Shown here piece by piece: positions 1 to 6,320 of a stretch of 8,239 bases of DNA (positions are counted from its first letter, which is position 1; each line of letters begins with the position of its first letter). Both the position numbers and the translations under genes were made by a program. The DNA comes from Ruminococcus sp. (GTDB taxonomy: Bacteria; Bacillota; Clostridia; Oscillospirales; Ruminococcaceae), in the NCBI GenBank assembly GCA_014799765.1, contig JAAVHK010000111.1, forward strand, positions 1 to 8,239. Reading direction: 5' to 3'. The notes under the pieces are model-generated. The model had not been told where the DNA came from and searched no databases. It saw only the letters and a list, made by a program, of their open reading frames with translations.

Positions 1-1450
1 GGTCACCGGCGGACAGTGCATCCATACCGATTAATTTAACGATTTCCTTTAGTTCTTCTTCTTCGTGAAGTATCTCCATAAACCGTGACCGTAATTTATT
101 CCAGTCCGGTGAGACGTTATTATTATACCAGTCCGCAAGCGAATCAACGTACAATGAATAACTCGTAAGCCAGTTTATAGCCGGAAAATGTCGCTGATAT
201 GCAAGGTTTGAATCAAGCCCCCAGAAAACTTTTACAATACGCAACGTCGCCTGTGTGACAGGTTCAGAAATATCGCCACCTGCAGGCGATACCGCACCTA
301 TTACCGATAATGTACCCTCTCTTCCGTCCGTACCGTTTGAAATTACACGTCCTGCACGTTCATAGAACTGTGCCAGCCTGCTCCCTAAATACGCCGGATA
401 ACCCTCATCACCCGGCATTTCCTCCAATCGTCCGGACATTTCACGGAGAGCCTCAGCCCACCTTGATGTAGAATCCGCCATAAGTGCCACAGAATAGCCC
501 ATATCCCGATAATATTCGGCTATGGTTATACCGGTATACACGGAAGCCTCACGGGCAGAAACAGGCATATCGGAAGTATTTGCTATTAAAACGGTTCTTT
601 CCATGAGCGATTTATTTGTACGTGGGTCAATGAGTTCCGGAAATTCGTTTAATACGTCGGTCATTTCGTTACCACGTTCACCGCAACCGATATACACGAT
701 TATATCCGCAGATGCCCATTTTGCAAGCTGATGTTGTGTAACGGTCTTTCCGCTTCCGAAAGGTCCCGGTATAGACGCCACACCGCCTTTTGCAATCGGG
801 AAAAGACAGTCAACAACACGCTGACCTGTCACTAACGGCATATCCGGAGATAATTTTTTCCTGTAGGGTCTGCCACGACGTACTGACCATTTCTGAAACA
901 ACGTCAGATTATATTCGCCTTTACCGGTATCAATTACGCATACAACGTCATCTACATGAAATTCACCGGCGGTAATTTTTTTAACCGTTCCGCTTATTCC
1001 GTTTGGTACAAGTATTTTGTGAAGTACAATATCAGTTTCCGGAACAGTTCCTATAATATCGCCACCGATTACGGTATCACCGGTCTTTACAGCCGGGGTG
1101 AAATTCCATAATCTGTCACGTTTCAGTGACGGTACATCTATACCACGTTTAAGGGAATTACCGCATATTTTTTTAATATCGTCAAGCGGACGCTGTATGC
1201 CGTCAAAAATACTGCCTATCAGCCCCGGACCTAATTCAACACTCATAGGCTCACCTGTTGAAACAACCTCCTCACCTGTACCAAGTCCGGCGGTTTCCTC
1301 GTAAACCTGTATGGAAGCCCTGTCGCCGTGCATTTCGATAATCTCGCCGATGAGTTTCTGACTGCTCACCCTTACGACATCGAACATATTTGAATCCCGC
1401 ATACCGTCCGCAACCACAAGAGGTCCTGAAATTTTAACTATTTTTCCCAT
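1..1450 (-). CDS. ntpA: V/A-type ATPase catalytic subunit A (partial, 3' end cut by window edge)
   Basis: Catalytic nucleotide-binding subunit of the peripheral V1 head; with subunit B it forms the A3B3 hexamer whose ATP hydrolysis (or synthesis) is coupled to rotation. The 483 visible codons start MGKIVKISGPLVVADGM, the usual N-terminal beta-barrel. The Walker A loop GPFGSGKT lies at residues 229-236 (Lys235, Thr236). The GERGNE motif is at 257-262, with Glu258 as the expected catalytic carboxylate and Arg259 beside it. SRWAEALREMSGR follows at 329-341. The family is about 590 residues long, so roughly 105 C-terminal residues lie outside the window. The ATG is preceded by GAGG overlapping the ntpG stop, 8 bases upstream. 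It starts 10 bases after ntpG. Several V-type-specific blocks (for example LGSRLAQFYERAGR) exclude F-type alpha/beta subunits. Whether it works as a pump or a synthase cannot be read from this gene. Confidence 0.97.
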   Translation of the reverse strand, partial: MGKIVKISGPLVVADGMRDSNMFDVVRVSSQKLIGEIIEMHGDRASIQVYEETAGLGTGEEVVSTGEPMSVELGPGLIGSIFDGIQRPLDDIKKICGNSLKRGIDVPSLKRDRLWNFTPAVKTGDTVIGGDIIGTVPETDIVLHKILVPNGISGTVKKITAGEFHVDDVVCVIDTGKGEYNLTLFQKWSVRRGRPYRKKLSPDMPLVTGQRVVDCLFPIAKGGVASIPGPFGSGKTVTQHQLAKWASADIIVYIGCGERGNEMTDVLNEFPELIDPRTNKSLMERTVLIANTSDMPVSAREASVYTGITIAEYYRDMGYSVALMADSTSRWAEALREMSGRLEEMPGDEGYPAYLGSRLAQFYERAGRVISNGTDGREGTLSVIGAVSPAGGDISEPVTQATLRIVKVFWGLDSNLAYQRHFPAINWLTSYSLYVDSLADWYNNNVSPDWNKLRSRFMEILHEEEELKEIVKLIGMDALSAGD

Positions 1451-1460
1451 AAAAAACGCC

Positions 1461-1775
1461 TCAATTCTTAAGAATATCAGTGCCGACTGCTTTTTCAACA
1501 GCCACATGAAGTGACCGCATACCCTCTCCGGTATTGCCACGTATCGCCGGAATAAGTACTATTGACGGCAACTGATTTTTTTTATATTTTTCTATCGTTC
1601 CGCTGACCGTAACCGCCACCGGTTCAGTGACGTATATCACGGCAAAATCGTTTTCCGCAAGACGTTTTATTATTCCCGAAACTTTATCGGGTTCTGTCTC
1701 ACAGAAAACCGAAAGTCCAAGCGACGCAAAACCCGATACACTGGCACTGTCGCCGATTACTGCTACTTTATACAT
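1461..1775 (-). CDS. ntpG: V/A-type ATPase subunit F (NtpG), central rotor shaft
   Basis: Small central-stalk subunit of 104 aa, the usual family length. In related complexes it binds subunit D to form the DF axle that turns inside the A3B3 head. The protein starts with a short Rossmann-like beta strand (MYKVAVIGD) followed by alternating beta/alpha segments. It contains FAVIYVTEP at about 44-52 and PSIVLIPAIRG at about 70-80, both typical of the family. The ATG lies inside the last codons of ntpC (8-base overlap, ATG four bases before TAA), with GAGG about 8 bases upstream, suggesting translational coupling. Naming varies: it is NtpG in Enterococcus nomenclature and AtpF or subunit F elsewhere. 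It should not be confused with F-type atpF, the b subunit. Confidence 0.93.
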   Translation of the reverse strand: MYKVAVIGDSASVSGFASLGLSVFCETEPDKVSGIIKRLAENDFAVIYVTEPVAVTVSGTIEKYKKNQLPSIVLIPAIRGNTGEGMRSLHVAVEKAVGTDILKN

Positions 1776-2694
1776 ATAAATTCCTCAGCCTTTCCGTAAT
1801 GGTCAGTTTATCCGCACCGCATTCCCGACATACCGTTATTATCCGGATATTTTTAATTTCCGCCTCTTTTGCGATATAGTAGGCTATGAGGGGTTCTATC
1901 CCGAAAGCCTGAAGACGTGAAGTTTCTGCCTGCTCCATAAGCATATCGTCGCAACGTTTTTCAAACTTTGCCGGATTTTCTTTCAGCAGTCCGGAGAGTT
2001 CCGCATATGACGTACTGCCAAGAAAAGACAGTAAATTTTCCGTACCGCCGAGAGTTGCTCTTATAAGTGATTCCTTGTCAAGTTCCGGACTTCCGCATAT
2101 GGCAGTTTCAAGGAAATCTCTTTGTTTATTCATTTTACTGCACCGGTAAGCCGTTTTAATATCGGCACAGACCGTAATCAGATTAACGTATTTCCGCATG
2201 AAATCATTACCGGTAATGTCAGCCGATTTCTGCATAGCTTTAAGACAGTCCGTATCAATAAACGAATCTAAAAGCTGACCGTCAAGGGAAGTAGTTATAA
2301 TTCCGTAAGCCTGTGTGGCGGTCTCTCTGATATATTCCGGCAGTAAATCGAAGTTTTTAGTCCGGAACGCTTCCTTTAAATCTGCCGTCCGGACGTTTGA
2401 CGGCTGTATAACATACGAATCGGGTTCACGTCCGGAAACCATAGCTTTCAGGACAGCCTTTAAATTATGGAAGTCGTTTCTGTAAAGAAGTATTTCAAGT
2501 TCTTTGCTTTCCGGTGCGAAAGTCCGGAGCATTTCCCATACTTCCGGAAGGGTACCGGCATTTTTCGAGTTTATAAGTGTTTCAGATTCCTTACTGTCAC
2601 GGGTGTTAATAAGCTGTTCCAAATCGTTTTTTGTGAAAAGCGAATTTTCCATAGTCCTGACTACCGCCACAGCACTTGCATAATCTATACCCAT
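1768..2694 (-). CDS. ntpC: V/A-type ATPase subunit C/d (NtpC), rotor-to-ring connector
   Basis: Funnel-shaped subunit that joins the DF rotor shaft to the proteolipid ring in this family. From the ATG at 2694 the product is 308 aa and begins MGIDYASAVAVVRTMENSLF, typical of the family, which is about 320-350 aa; this one is slightly short. It is mostly alpha-helical with no membrane segment. The frame stays open five codons further upstream to a TTG at 2709, which would overlap ntpE by 11 bases. I prefer the ATG because it sits four bases after the ntpE stop and has GGTGGGTGA just upstream. The start is therefore tightly coupled to the end of ntpE. The 3' end overlaps ntpG by 8 bases. Confidence 0.92.
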   Translation of the reverse strand: MGIDYASAVAVVRTMENSLFTKNDLEQLINTRDSKESETLINSKNAGTLPEVWEMLRTFAPESKELEILLYRNDFHNLKAVLKAMVSGREPDSYVIQPSNVRTADLKEAFRTKNFDLLPEYIRETATQAYGIITTSLDGQLLDSFIDTDCLKAMQKSADITGNDFMRKYVNLITVCADIKTAYRCSKMNKQRDFLETAICGSPELDKESLIRATLGGTENLLSFLGSTSYAELSGLLKENPAKFEKRCDDMLMEQAETSRLQAFGIEPLIAYYIAKEAEIKNIRIITVCRECGADKLTITERLRNLYV

Positions 2695-2698
2695 AACA

Positions 2699-3286
2699 TC
2701 ACCCACCAAACAGTATACCGGCGAGAATATCTTTTATTCTGTCGTTTCCGGATTCTATTATCTCCCTGAACGTACAGTTTTCCGAAACAAGACCGTATTT
2801 CAGTATGAAACCGTTATCAATATCCGCCGGAATATCCGATATTCTCACCTTACCGCCTGAAATTTCCGAAAGTTTTTCCTGAAAATCTGCCGGAAGTCTT
2901 TCAAGGTCTTTTTTACTGAAAAATATTTCGCCTGTTCCGTCGTGAAGTCTTTTCCGTACAAGTCTTAAAATCATGTTGAAATATTCGCCGTCCGGAAGAT
3001 TTTCCAGACGGGTTATAATATTTTCTGTTGCCTGATTTATAATTTCAATCTTACATTCAAGTATCTTACGACGGTTTCCGGCGTCGACGGAGTTACAGGC
3101 ATTCCGGAAATCAGTTTCGGCTTTGATGAGGGATTTTTTCATATAATCATTGTATGCCGATTCTGCTTTTTTATCGCCGTCGGCTTCGATAGCTGACGCT
3201 TTTTCCTGAGCGGTACGGATAATATTAATTTCGGTCTGTTTCTGCTGACTTTCAATGACATTCAGAATACTGTCAATTCCTGACAT
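2699..3286 (-). CDS. ntpE: V/A-type ATPase subunit E (NtpE), peripheral stalk
   Basis: Peripheral-stalk subunit of 195 aa, normal for the family. It pairs with the G-like subunit (NtpF here) to form the stator that links the A3B3 head to NtpI. Residues 1 to about 95 are highly charged and helical with many Lys, Glu and Ala, consistent with the coiled-coil arm. The C-terminal part (about 100-195) is the globular head-binding domain, including DIPADIDNGFIL near 151-162 and a following ENCTF segment, both recognisable in this family. The ATG follows ntpK by 12 bases and has GGGGGTG upstream. The stop codon lies four bases before the preferred ntpC start. There is no signal peptide or membrane segment, as expected for a cytoplasmic subunit. 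Confidence 0.93.
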   Translation of the reverse strand: MSGIDSILNVIESQQKQTEINIIRTAQEKASAIEADGDKKAESAYNDYMKKSLIKAETDFRNACNSVDAGNRRKILECKIEIINQATENIITRLENLPDGEYFNMILRLVRKRLHDGTGEIFFSKKDLERLPADFQEKLSEISGGKVRISDIPADIDNGFILKYGLVSENCTFREIIESGNDRIKDILAGILFGG

Positions 3287-3298
3287 CTCCGCACCCCC

Positions 3299-3775
3299 TC
3301 AGATTGCTATATTATAAATCAGAAGTATTGATACAAGTAATGCTAAAATTGCATAAGTTTCAACCATCGCCGCCATTATGATAGCTTTTCCGTTGTGTTC
3401 AGGTTTTCGGGCGGTTATTCCGACACCTGCGGCGGCGGAACGTCCCTGAGCTATGCCGGAAAACAAACCTACTATAGCTATCGGAAGCGAAGCCCCTAAG
3501 AACATAAGCCCCTGTGCCGTTGAGAGTTCCACGGCATTACCGCCGATAACTCCTATACGGCTTAACATTAAAATCGCCGTAAGAAGTCCGTAAAGACCCT
3601 GTGTACCTGGTAAGAGCTGAAGAACAAGTACCTTACTGAATTTATCGGGGTCAACGGAGACCACACCTGCGGCAGCCTCTCCGACTAATCCCACGCCTTT
3701 CGCCGAACCTATTCCGGCAAGAAGTGCTGAAACAGATGCTCCTATGATTGCCAGTGCTAAACCCATACTGTTCAT
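3299..3775 (-). CDS. ntpK: V-type ATPase subunit K, 16-kDa proteolipid (c-ring), predicted Na+-binding
   Basis: Membrane rotor proteolipid of 158 aa with four hydrophobic helices: a duplicated helical hairpin, as in the E. hirae 16-kDa NtpK. The first hairpin carries GIGSAKGVG (21-29) and LLPGTQGLYG (54-63). The second carries GLFSGIAQGRSAAAG (103-117) and MVETYAILALL (137-147). The single ion-binding carboxylate is Glu139; the matching site in the first hairpin is Gln59, so there is one carboxylate per four helices. Leu55, Thr58, Gln59, Gln110 and Glu139 match the Na+ ligands known for E. hirae NtpK (Leu61, Thr64, Gln65, Gln110, Glu139). The ATG at 3775 is two bases after the ntpI stop, with GGAGG inside the end of ntpI. 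A second in-frame Met (codon 4) is a less likely start. Confidence 0.96.
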   Translation of the reverse strand: MNSMGLALAIIGASVSALLAGIGSAKGVGLVGEAAAGVVSVDPDKFSKVLVLQLLPGTQGLYGLLTAILMLSRIGVIGGNAVELSTAQGLMFLGASLPIAIVGLFSGIAQGRSAAAGVGITARKPEHNGKAIIMAAMVETYAILALLVSILLIYNIAI

Positions 3776-3777
3776 AA

Positions 3778-5730
3778 TTAAATATCCTCCCTGAAAGTAA
3801 TGTATTTTGTATCTGCGGTGAACGGTCTGAACTCACGTCCGCCACCTGTATAGAATTTTGAAAATAATTCCACAAACTGTAATCTGTCTGTATGGACATA
3901 CGCCCCTAAAAGATTTATAGCGAGATTCGCTGTGTGTCCGATTATGAAGACCACCACAAGAAGTATCGTCTTGACTATCATATTTTCGGGCATAGTACCT
4001 ATTAAGTTGATAACTCCGGCTATACTTCCCGTTGCGAGACCTAAAGCAAGAAGTCGGGAATATGAAAGAATGTCACTAAGCCAGCCGGTAGCCGTATTGT
4101 ATAGGGCATAAAGTCCGCCGAAAAATTTCCCGAAAACTGACTTTGAAGACCTTCCGGACGTGAGAATTATTAAAACTACTCCGGCAATCATCAGATAAGT
4201 GCCTGTGGTTTTCAGTATCGCCGGAACACTTACAAGTATACTGCTTGCCAGCGGTGCAACGCCGATAATCGTCAGATATACCGGCACGGTATCAAGAAAT
4301 GCGTCAAGTTTTCTGCCGGAATCCCACGACATCTTAAACGATACTCCCACGCCTAAAAACAGGTGAAGTATACCTAATCCGAAAGAATACAGCAATAATT
4401 TGATAGGGTCATCAAGCGGTTGAAACCATAACGCTATACTGCCGATTTCCCTGTTGAAATATTCACGTCCGATTACCTGTACTATATCGCCGAACCAGCT
4501 TCCGAACAATGCACCCCATATTATCGTGGAAATACCGCAGTTTCTGAACATAGTCATAGTTTTTTTCATGGTACTGTCAAGCCTGAATTTTTTCAGTATT
4601 ATCGTTGTGGCGATAAGCATTACAAGACCGTATCCGGCATCTGAAAGCATCATACCGAAAAACAGATAGTAAAAAAATGACATTATCGGTGTGGGGTCAA
4701 CGTCCGTTTCAGAGGGCATGGCGTACATTTTCGTGATACTCTCCACCGGTGCGGAAAAATTTCCGTTTTCGAGTAGTACGGGTACGTCGTCATCTTCCGA
4801 CGGTTCAGAAAAATCAACATATACCGTGAATTTGTTTTCGAGTTCCTTTTTGAGTTTATCGACGTATTTTTCCGGAATATAGCCGTTCAGTACGAAAGTA
4901 TTTTCAGTAAATCCGAGCAGGCTGAGGGCGTTGTATTTGTCCTTACGCATACTCAGATAGTCAACGGCAAATTCAAGACTTTTTCGCTTTTCGGATAATC
5001 CGGCGATATGCTTTTCAAGTTCCGTGATGCGATTTATTAAAAATTTGCGTTCGTCCATACAGGATTTTATTATTTCCGAAGGCGTGTTATTTTCCGTTTC
5101 GGAAAGAGGTATAAATCCGATTTTCCGGAGAATATCCGCTGTTTCTTCAGCCGATTCCTTATGACTTAGTACGAAAATATCGGTTATTTCTTTTGACCAG
5201 AATATTATTTCAGTGTGCGTATTTTCCGGAAGAATTTCACTGACTTCCACTGCCGACGGCACAGACCCTATGAAAGCGGTTGTAGTAGCCGTCCCCTTGA
5301 AATTCAGCGGTATATCGAGATTTTCCCACTGATTCAGTATATCGCATTTCAGGTCAAGCTGTGAGATTTTCTTTCCGGATTCCTCAATTTCCTGACTGTT
5401 TTTTACTATCTCATTGGCGACGGTCATAATTTTTTCCAACTGCATGGCACCTTTTCCGAAGTTATCTACTTCAATTTCCGATTTACTCCCGAAAATTTCA
5501 GTCAGCGACTTTTTTTCCGGAGAATACCTGTTGAGGATTTGAAGTGCCTGTGCGGATATGTTCCGGAATTTTTCAAACTCACCGACTACCGCCGTAACGT
5601 TCATACCGTTGAGACCGTCGTTATTTCGGGATATTTCCACTACTCCCCGACGCTGTAGAAGTTCGATAATTTTCTTGCTGTCGGTGAGAAGTGCTATTAA
5701 TTCAATTTTTTTCATTTTAAGTTTTGGCAA
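3778..5730 (-). CDS. ntpI: V/A-type ATPase subunit I/a (NtpI), membrane stator
   Basis: Membrane-bound stator subunit of 650 aa, typical length, which forms the ion half-channels beside the NtpK ring. Residues 1 to about 340 are a charged, partly coiled-coil cytoplasmic domain; about 345-612 contain seven or eight membrane helices. Functional motifs are SYSRLLALGLATG (556-568, Arg559) and HTDRLQFVELF (613-623, Arg616), which appear to match the two essential arginines of E. hirae NtpI. The C-terminal FYTGGGREFRPF is also a family hallmark. The start is a TTG: AAGGGGTGA lies 6 bases upstream, and the resulting N-terminus MPKLKMKKIELIALL matches the usual family start. The first ATG (codon 6) would be about 21 bases from that site. 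It lies 15 bases after ntpF and 2 before ntpK. Confidence 0.96.
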   Translation of the reverse strand: MPKLKMKKIELIALLTDSKKIIELLQRRGVVEISRNNDGLNGMNVTAVVGEFEKFRNISAQALQILNRYSPEKKSLTEIFGSKSEIEVDNFGKGAMQLEKIMTVANEIVKNSQEIEESGKKISQLDLKCDILNQWENLDIPLNFKGTATTTAFIGSVPSAVEVSEILPENTHTEIIFWSKEITDIFVLSHKESAEETADILRKIGFIPLSETENNTPSEIIKSCMDERKFLINRITELEKHIAGLSEKRKSLEFAVDYLSMRKDKYNALSLLGFTENTFVLNGYIPEKYVDKLKKELENKFTVYVDFSEPSEDDDVPVLLENGNFSAPVESITKMYAMPSETDVDPTPIMSFFYYLFFGMMLSDAGYGLVMLIATTIILKKFRLDSTMKKTMTMFRNCGISTIIWGALFGSWFGDIVQVIGREYFNREIGSIALWFQPLDDPIKLLLYSFGLGILHLFLGVGVSFKMSWDSGRKLDAFLDTVPVYLTIIGVAPLASSILVSVPAILKTTGTYLMIAGVVLIILTSGRSSKSVFGKFFGGLYALYNTATGWLSDILSYSRLLALGLATGSIAGVINLIGTMPENMIVKTILLVVVFIIGHTANLAINLLGAYVHTDRLQFVELFSKFYTGGGREFRPFTADTKYITFREDI

Positions 5731-5736
5731 TTTATA

Positions 5737-5745
5737 TCACCCCTT
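5737..5745 (-). promoter_or_regulatory. Ribosome binding site that fixes the TTG start of ntpI
   Basis: AAGGGGTGA read on the minus strand is close to the AAGGAGGTGA consensus. It sits 6 bases before TTG at 5730 and directly after the ntpF stop codon. The spacing supports the TTG rather than the downstream ATG at 5715. Confidence 0.8.
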
Positions 5746-6054
5746 TCAGAAAAATTCTTCAATCACCGTCGTGACAGCTTTTTCCATGTTTTTTTCAGCA
5801 TTAAGACGGATTTCAGCCGATTTTCCGGCATATCTGCTATCGGACTGTCCGGAATGGGCCTCAAGTCTTTTTGCGTAATCGGAGCGGATTTTTTCCATTT
5901 CCGAAATTGCCTGACTGATTTTTTTCTGTACAGCTATAGCGGAATATCTTTCGGCTTCCGTGATGATGTTTTCAGCGGTCTGCCGTGCCTGTACCGTCTT
6001 TTCTGCCGATTGTTTTTCAGCGGTCAGAATTTTGTTTACTGCCTCAGATGCCAT
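5746..6054 (-). CDS. ntpF: V/A-type ATPase peripheral-stalk subunit G/H (NtpF-like)
   Basis: First gene of the ntp operon; 102 aa, cytoplasmic, Ala-, Glu- and Lys-rich, with heptad-like spacing throughout, as expected for the long coiled-coil partner of subunit E in the peripheral stalk. Motif content is low, so the assignment rests on length, composition, the TAENIITEAERYS segment (26-38) and position directly before ntpI, where E. hirae has ntpF and many bacteria and archaea have the ahaH/subunit H gene. The ATG has a strong GGGGGTGA four bases away. The leader from the predicted transcription start is only about 38 bases and contains a palindrome, so the operon is probably controlled at transcription initiation. 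Annotation pipelines may call it 'ATPase subunit H' or 'hypothetical protein'. Confidence 0.85.
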   Translation of the reverse strand: MASEAVNKILTAEKQSAEKTVQARQTAENIITEAERYSAIAVQKKISQAISEMEKIRSDYAKRLEAHSGQSDSRYAGKSAEIRLNAEKNMEKAVTTVIEEFF

Positions 6055-6073
6055 AGTTTCACCCCCTTTTTAC

Positions 6074-6094
6074 AAAATGACTATCAGTCATTTT
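6074..6094. promoter_or_regulatory. Operator-like palindrome at the ntp transcription start (O1)
   Basis: The core ATGACTATCAGTCAT (6077-6091) is an inverted repeat of two 7-base arms around one central base, with only the innermost pair mismatched. The symmetry continues into AAA/TTT flanks to fill 6074-6094. It begins 5 bases after the -10 box (minus strand) and covers about +1 to +18, a classic position for a repressor that blocks initiation or clearance. The size and TGAC...GTCA arms resemble TetR-family operators, but no regulator gene is in the window, so the protein is unknown. Confidence 0.7.
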
Positions 6095-6098
6095 TGCT

Positions 6099-6127
6099 AT
6101 TATAACACAAAAAATTTTATTTGTCAA
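6099..6127 (-). promoter_or_regulatory. Consensus sigma-A promoter of the ntp operon
   Basis: On the minus strand TTGACA (6127-6122) and TATAAT (6104-6099) are both perfect consensus and separated by exactly 17 bases. Transcription should start near 6092, giving a leader of about 38 bases before ntpF. The DNA upstream of the -35 is rich in A and T runs and could act as an UP element. Such a strong promoter next to palindromes suggests a promoter kept in check by a repressor. Confidence 0.88.
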
Positions 6128-6139
6128 TAGTTTTTTTAC

Positions 6140-6166
6140 AAAAAAATGACTTTTATTCATTTTTTT
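6140..6166. promoter_or_regulatory. Second, degenerate operator-like palindrome upstream of the ntp promoter (O2)
   Basis: The core ATGACTTTTATTCAT (6146-6160) with A7 and T7 flanks forms an imperfect inverted repeat. Compared with O1 in the minus-strand orientation it matches at 12 of 15 core positions (ATGANTNANAGTCAT), and the two centres are 69 bases apart, one on each side of the promoter. This fits a pair of sites for one regulator. It could instead be chance symmetry in A/T-rich DNA. Confidence 0.5.
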
Positions 6167-6205
6167 AAAAACATAAGGGGAGCGTACTTCTACAGACAGC
6201 TCCCC
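6167..6205 (-). terminator. Hairpin repeat copy 1 with T-rich tail: probable intrinsic terminator
   Basis: On the minus strand GGGGAGC (6205-6199) pairs with GCTCCCC (6183-6177), a 7-bp GC-rich stem, followed immediately by TTATGTTTTT. This is the better terminator of the two hairpins and would end transcripts from aspS and from the orphan promoter before the ntp promoter. On the plus strand the hairpin is followed by ATTGAACATT, so it is not a plus-strand terminator. Confidence 0.65.
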
Positions 6206-6208
6206 ATT
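6168..6208. repeat. Direct repeat unit, copy 1
   Basis: On the plus strand the unit runs from AAAACATAA through GGAGC to CTACAGACAGCTCCC and a closing CATT. The 15-base block CTACAGACAGCTCCC (6190-6204) is identical in copy 2, as are the AAAACATAA and GGAGC blocks; the stretch between GGAGC and CTACAG differs. Confidence 0.7.
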
Positions 6209-6243
6209 GAACATTATTGATATTTTTACAGAAATTATGCAAT

Positions 6244-6282
6244 AAAACATAACAGGAGCCGTCCCTACAGACAGCTCCCATT
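6244..6282. repeat. Direct repeat unit, copy 2
   Basis: Second copy of the AAAACATAA...GGAGC...CTACAGACAGCTCCC...CATT unit, offset from copy 1 by 76 bases at its left end and 75 at its right end. One base in the right-hand C run and one in the loop region differ in length. Confidence 0.7.
6254..6279 (-). terminator. Hairpin repeat copy 2: stable stem-loop, possible terminator after aspS
   Basis: As minus-strand RNA, GGGAGCUGUC (6279-6270) pairs with GACGGCUCCU (6263-6254) in ten continuous pairs closing a UGUAGG loop. Two of the pairs are G-U wobbles, which would be A-C mismatches in plus-strand RNA, so the fold fits minus-strand transcription. The following sequence TGTTATGTTTTATT is T-rich but interrupted, so termination here is likely to be only partial. 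Confidence 0.5.
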
Positions 6283-6320
6283 ACCTTTTACTAAACAATA
6301 ATTCATTAAATTGTAATTAT

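Larger units (their letters stand above)
6165..6281 (-). other. 38-codon Cys-rich reading frame through both hairpin repeats (doubtful gene)
   Basis: ATG to TAA gives 38 aa beginning MGAVCRDGSCYVLLHNF, with five Cys. The peptide GAVCR occurs twice (residues 2-6 and 27-31) because both hairpin copies are read in the same frame, 75 bases apart. The frame lies downstream of the promoter at 6321-6349. Against translation: AAAGG is only two bases from the ATG, too close for a good ribosome binding site, and the start lies at the base of a stable hairpin. I regard it more likely as a by-product of the repeat than as a protein gene. Confidence 0.2.
6167..6313 (-). ncRNA. Candidate small RNA of about 145 nt with twin hairpins
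   Basis: Inferred transcript from the orphan promoter (start near 6313) to the T-rich end after hairpin copy 1. It would contain two related stem-loops that share GGGAGCUGUCUGUAG at their 5' side, joined by an AU-rich linker of about 48 nt. No known RNA family is recognised. The alternatives are that the promoter only adds transcription toward ntpF, or that the hairpins simply end the aspS message. Confidence 0.35.

Noticed and set aside
522..1304. Several plus-strand open frames of about 60-70 codons opposite ntpA
   Set aside because: They are antisense to a fully conserved ATPase subunit, lack ribosome binding sites and have no recognisable motifs.
3299..3775. F-type ATP synthase subunit c
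   Set aside because: The four-helix duplicated proteolipid with one carboxylate, and all neighbouring V/A-type subunits, exclude the small two-helix F-type subunit.
3651..3899. 82-codon minus-strand frame overlapping the end of ntpI and the start of ntpK
   Set aside because: It lies out of frame within two well-conserved genes and has biased composition; a shadow frame.
6055..6092. Riboswitch in the ntp leader (for example a Na+- or c-di-AMP-responsive one)
   Set aside because: The leader from the predicted start to ntpF is only about 38 bases and contains just the palindrome and ribosome binding site; too short for known classes.
6140..6166. Bidirectional terminator formed by A7...T7 around ATGAC...TTCAT
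   Set aside because: The stem is almost entirely A-T with internal mismatches and no GC core; an operator-like role next to the promoter fits better.
6059..6250. 63-codon minus-strand frame across the ntp promoter
   Set aside because: It runs through the -35, -10, operator and ntpF ribosome binding site, and its product has low-complexity A/T-driven composition.
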